Origin: Nitratireductor aquimarinus
Lineage (GTDB): Bacteria > Pseudomonadota > Alphaproteobacteria > Rhizobiales > Rhizobiaceae
DNA: 64,000 bases
Assembly: GCF_046773475.1 (NCBI RefSeq)
Contig: NZ_CP177239.1
Span: 868,001-932,000, forward strand
Direction: 5' to 3'
Translations under genes and position numbers: made by a program
Notes under the pieces: generated by a model
What the model saw: only the letters and a program-made list of their open reading frames with translations
Told to the model about the DNA's origin: nothing
Database searches by the model: none
Shown: positions 61,875 through 64,000 of the stretch, piece by piece
Position numbering within the stretch: the first letter of the stretch is position 1
Layout of the letters: every line of letters begins with the position of its first letter

Positions 61875-63280
61875 GCCGGCTGGTCTCCCGGTGTTGCAAG
61901 CGGCAGATCGAGGCTGATGGAGAACGCGCCCTCCCCGCCATCAAGCGCGATATGCCCGTGATGAAACTCCGCCACCTCACGCACGATCGCGAGCCCGAGC
62001 CCCGCACTTTCCGGCTTGTTGGGGTTGATCGCAAAACGCTGGCCGATCTCGACGGGATCACGCACGGAGAGCCCCCCGCCGCGATCCGCGACGGTGACCC
62101 GCGCCCGTTCGCCATGGCTCGATACGCCAAGCGCGATGGGCGGCTTTCCATGGGCGTGCGCGTTGTTCAAAAGGTTCTTCACGGCTTCCCCCAGACTGAA
62201 CGCATCGCCGCGCACCATCACCGGTTCTTCCGGCAAGTCGAGACGGATGCGCGATCTGCCGCCACCCGCAAGCTGCGTGAACTCGCGTTCAGCGTCGACA
62301 GCGATGCGCCGCAGGTCGAGCGGCTCCAGCGGTGCGGTGTCGGCGCGGTGTGTCACCAGCGCATGGCTGAGCAACTGGTCGGTCAGCCGGTTCAGCCCTA
62401 TGGCGCGGCTGCGGATGCGTCGGTGCAGCACCTTCAGGCGCTTTGGATCATCCTCGTCCAGCGCCAGCTCGCTATGCGCCCGCAGAGCCGTGATCGAGGT
62501 GCGTATCTGATGCGCGGAATCGGCCACATAGTCCTGCATGGCGCGCACCCGCCGGTCGAGCCGCCCCATGAAGCGGTTGATGGAGGCGACCAGCGCCGAC
62601 ACCTCGTCCGGCGCATGCATGGAAAAGGGCGAGAGGTCGAGCGGATCGCGTTCGAGGATCGCCGTTTGAATGCGCTCCAGCGGGCGCATCGCATAGCGCA
62701 TGGCCAGAAGCGCCAGAACCAGAATGGCGACACCCGCACCGGCGATCACGGTGACGGCCTGTGTGGCCATGCTGCGGGCAAGCTGCTCGCGGCTTCCCGT
62801 GGTGTGCGCCACGACGATGTAGATATCGCCGCTCACCGCCCGTTCGGCCAGCCTGCGCAGGGTTGCAAGCGCGCGCACCCGCTCGCCGCCAAAATCCACT
62901 TCATAGGCAAGACCGCCCTCGGGGATCTCGTCAGTTTCGGGCAGCGGGAAGTCTTCATAGCCCGTCAGCGTCGCGCCATCCGGCTGCGCGACCCGGTAGA
63001 AAACGCGTTCGTCCTTGGCAAGCGAGAGAAGCTCGAACGCCGAAACGGGGATATCGACGCGCACCTCGCCTTCGATCACGAAAATGCGCTCCGCAATCTG
63101 AAGCGCCGCGCCCTGAAGCAGCCGGTCGAAGGCTTCGTTGGCCGCCTGCCGGCCATAGCCATAGGCCGCATAAATCGTCGCTGCCACGGCGAGCCCGAGC
63201 ACCAGAGTCAGAGAAATGGCCAGTCGATAGGCAATCGAAAGGCTGCGGTCGGGCGCAGCCTCGCGCCCCTGATGCGCCAT
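61871..63280 (-). CDS. Sensor histidine kinase, TctE-like
   Basis: 469 residues. Two membrane helices (about 17-40 and 174-197) enclose a periplasmic domain of about 130 residues. HAMP follows, then an H-box ADSAHQIRTSITAL with His257. The usual Pro after HxxRT is Ser here. The ATPase motifs KNLLNNAHAHG, VADRGGGLS and SAGLGLAIVRE are intact. The start shares one base with the regulator stop (TGATG), and its own stop overlaps the binding-protein start. Confidence 0.9.
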   Translation of the reverse strand: MAHQGREAAPDRSLSIAYRLAISLTLVLGLAVAATIYAAYGYGRQAANEAFDRLLQGAALQIAERIFVIEGEVRVDIPVSAFELLSLAKDERVFYRVAQPDGATLTGYEDFPLPETDEIPEGGLAYEVDFGGERVRALATLRRLAERAVSGDIYIVVAHTTGSREQLARSMATQAVTVIAGAGVAILVLALLAMRYAMRPLERIQTAILERDPLDLSPFSMHAPDEVSALVASINRFMGRLDRRVRAMQDYVADSAHQIRTSITALRAHSELALDEDDPKRLKVLHRRIRSRAIGLNRLTDQLLSHALVTHRADTAPLEPLDLRRIAVDAEREFTQLAGGGRSRIRLDLPEEPVMVRGDAFSLGEAVKNLLNNAHAHGKPPIALGVSSHGERARVTVADRGGGLSVRDPVEIGQRFAINPNKPESAGLGLAIVREVAEFHHGHIALDGGEGAFSISLDLPLATPGDQPA

Positions 63281-63957
63281 CAGCCGCCCGTCTCCATCGT
63301 CACCGCCTGATAGCCGAGCCCCCGTAAGGTGCGGATTTCCAGTCCGGAACCCTCGATCTTGCGCCGCAGCCGCCCGACATAGAGCTCCACCGCATTGGGA
63401 TTGCGCTCATCATCATGGCCGAAAAGGCGCAGGAGCAAATCCTCCTTGTCGAGAACACGATCCCGGTTTGTCAGGAAAATCTCCAGAAGCGTCTGCTCGC
63501 GCCGGGTCAGATCACAGGGCTGCCCGTCGATCAGAACCCGCCGCGCCGCCATGTCGAAAGTGAGTTTTCCGACCGAAAGCGTCCGGTCGGCCTCGCCGCT
63601 GCGCCGCCGGATGATGGCGCGGATGCGCGCTTCCAGCTCGCCGAGATCAAACGGCTTGATCATGTAGTCGTCCGCGCCGAGATCGAGCGCATCGATCTTG
63701 TCGTTGACCGCAAGCCGCGCTGTCAGAACCAGCACCGGGACCCGGTTTCCCGCAGCCCGCAGCGCTTTCAGAAACGCGATGCCCGACCCGTCGGGCAGGT
63801 TGATGTCCAGAATGACGAGGTCGTGATGCGTCATCGCCACGAAGTGCCTTGCGTCTTCCAGCGTCTCCGCACGATCACTCACATGACCGGCCTTTTCCAG
63901 CCTTCTTTCAATGGCTTCTGCGACATCGCGCGTGTCTTCGACGATCAAGAAATGCAT
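63280..63957 (-). CDS. OmpR-family response regulator, TctD-like
   Basis: 225 residues. The receiver domain has Asp51 (LVILDINLPDGSG), Thr in VLTARL and Lys in MIKPFD. The C-terminal OmpR winged helix includes LTRREQTLLEIFL, NAVELYVGRLRRKIEG and IRTLRGLGYQ. First gene of a regulator-kinase-binding protein operon. Only about 40 bases upstream of its ATG are in the window, so its promoter is not assessed. Confidence 0.94.
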   Translation of the reverse strand: MHFLIVEDTRDVAEAIERRLEKAGHVSDRAETLEDARHFVAMTHHDLVILDINLPDGSGIAFLKALRAAGNRVPVLVLTARLAVNDKIDALDLGADDYMIKPFDLGELEARIRAIIRRRSGEADRTLSVGKLTFDMAARRVLIDGQPCDLTRREQTLLEIFLTNRDRVLDKEDLLLRLFGHDDERNPNAVELYVGRLRRKIEGSGLEIRTLRGLGYQAVTMETGG

Positions 63958-64000
63958 TTTTCCCGACTTTGACAGCTTTGTGACAGGGACACCCTATAGG

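Noticed and set aside
1..64000. CRISPR arrays, insertion sequences, prophage genes, rRNA and tRNA
   Set aside because: No regularly spaced repeats, transposase or integrase motifs, or structural RNA signatures were seen on either strand.

Overview
The window is a chromosomal segment of a GC-rich alphaproteobacterium. It is almost certainly a member of the Hyphomicrobiales (Rhizobiales), in the Phyllobacteriaceae/Mesorhizobium neighbourhood. I base this on gene order (bamA-rseP-cdsA-uppS-frr-pyrH-tsf-rpsB; pyrB-pyrC'-plsY-dprA-topA-rnr), on alphaproteobacterial families (EipB/DUF1849, DUF1489, a DUF6105-like protein) and on intergenic palindromes of the kind common in rhizobia. No rRNA, tRNA, CRISPR array, insertion sequence or prophage is visible. 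Genus cannot be assigned from this sequence alone.

Layout. (1) 1-6872, minus strand: envelope and translation core, running rpsB, tsf, pyrH, frr, uppS, cdsA, rseP and a truncated bamA, with strong stem-loops around tsf. (2) 7035-13542: EipB, a RidA-GDPD-FemAB-like run, an SMR pump, a HIT protein, a PAP2-type membrane protein and AzlCD. (3) 13673-20166: clpS-clpA, a SPOR-domain D,D-carboxypeptidase, a coupled VWA/J-domain pair and DUF1489. (4) 20238-30069: serine dehydratase, a small membrane peptide with its own terminator, YdcF, gatCA, UPF0173, ruvX, two small membrane proteins, an AEC carrier and AidB. (5) 30273-41052, plus strand: pyrB, a dihydroorotase-like pseudoenzyme, plsY, dprA, topA, rnr, DUF983, NUDIX. 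(6) 41103-46282: TauE/SafE, dusA, an SSS-like transporter, LemA-DUF3137. (7) 46473-52654: an accessory-looking region with a pseudo-hydrolase/LuxR fusion regulator facing a run of four secreted proteins, three of them translationally coupled. (8) 52750-64000, minus strand: a ferredoxin-reductase-like flavoenzyme, isoaspartyl peptidase, an OFA-family transporter controlled by a DctB/DctD-like pair through a sigma54 promoter, and a TctDE-like two-component pair coupled to an orphan periplasmic binding protein.

The clearest regulatory circuit is region 8. A sigma54 promoter (57183-57198) and three copies of a GGACA-N3-TGTCC dyad (57252-57299) lie between the histidine kinase gene and the OFA transporter gene, and the response regulator carries the GAFTGA loop that contacts sigma54. 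The most plausible undescribed system is region 7. A small secreted beta-rich protein, a secreted VWA protein that ends in a paralogue of it, a cysteine-rich tandem-repeat protein and a small basic secreted protein lie in order downstream of a 19-bp inverted repeat and beside an unusual LuxR-type regulator.

Gene starts were chosen by ribosome binding site, homologue length and overlap with the upstream gene. Several differ from the longest reading frame, and many are GTG or TTG.
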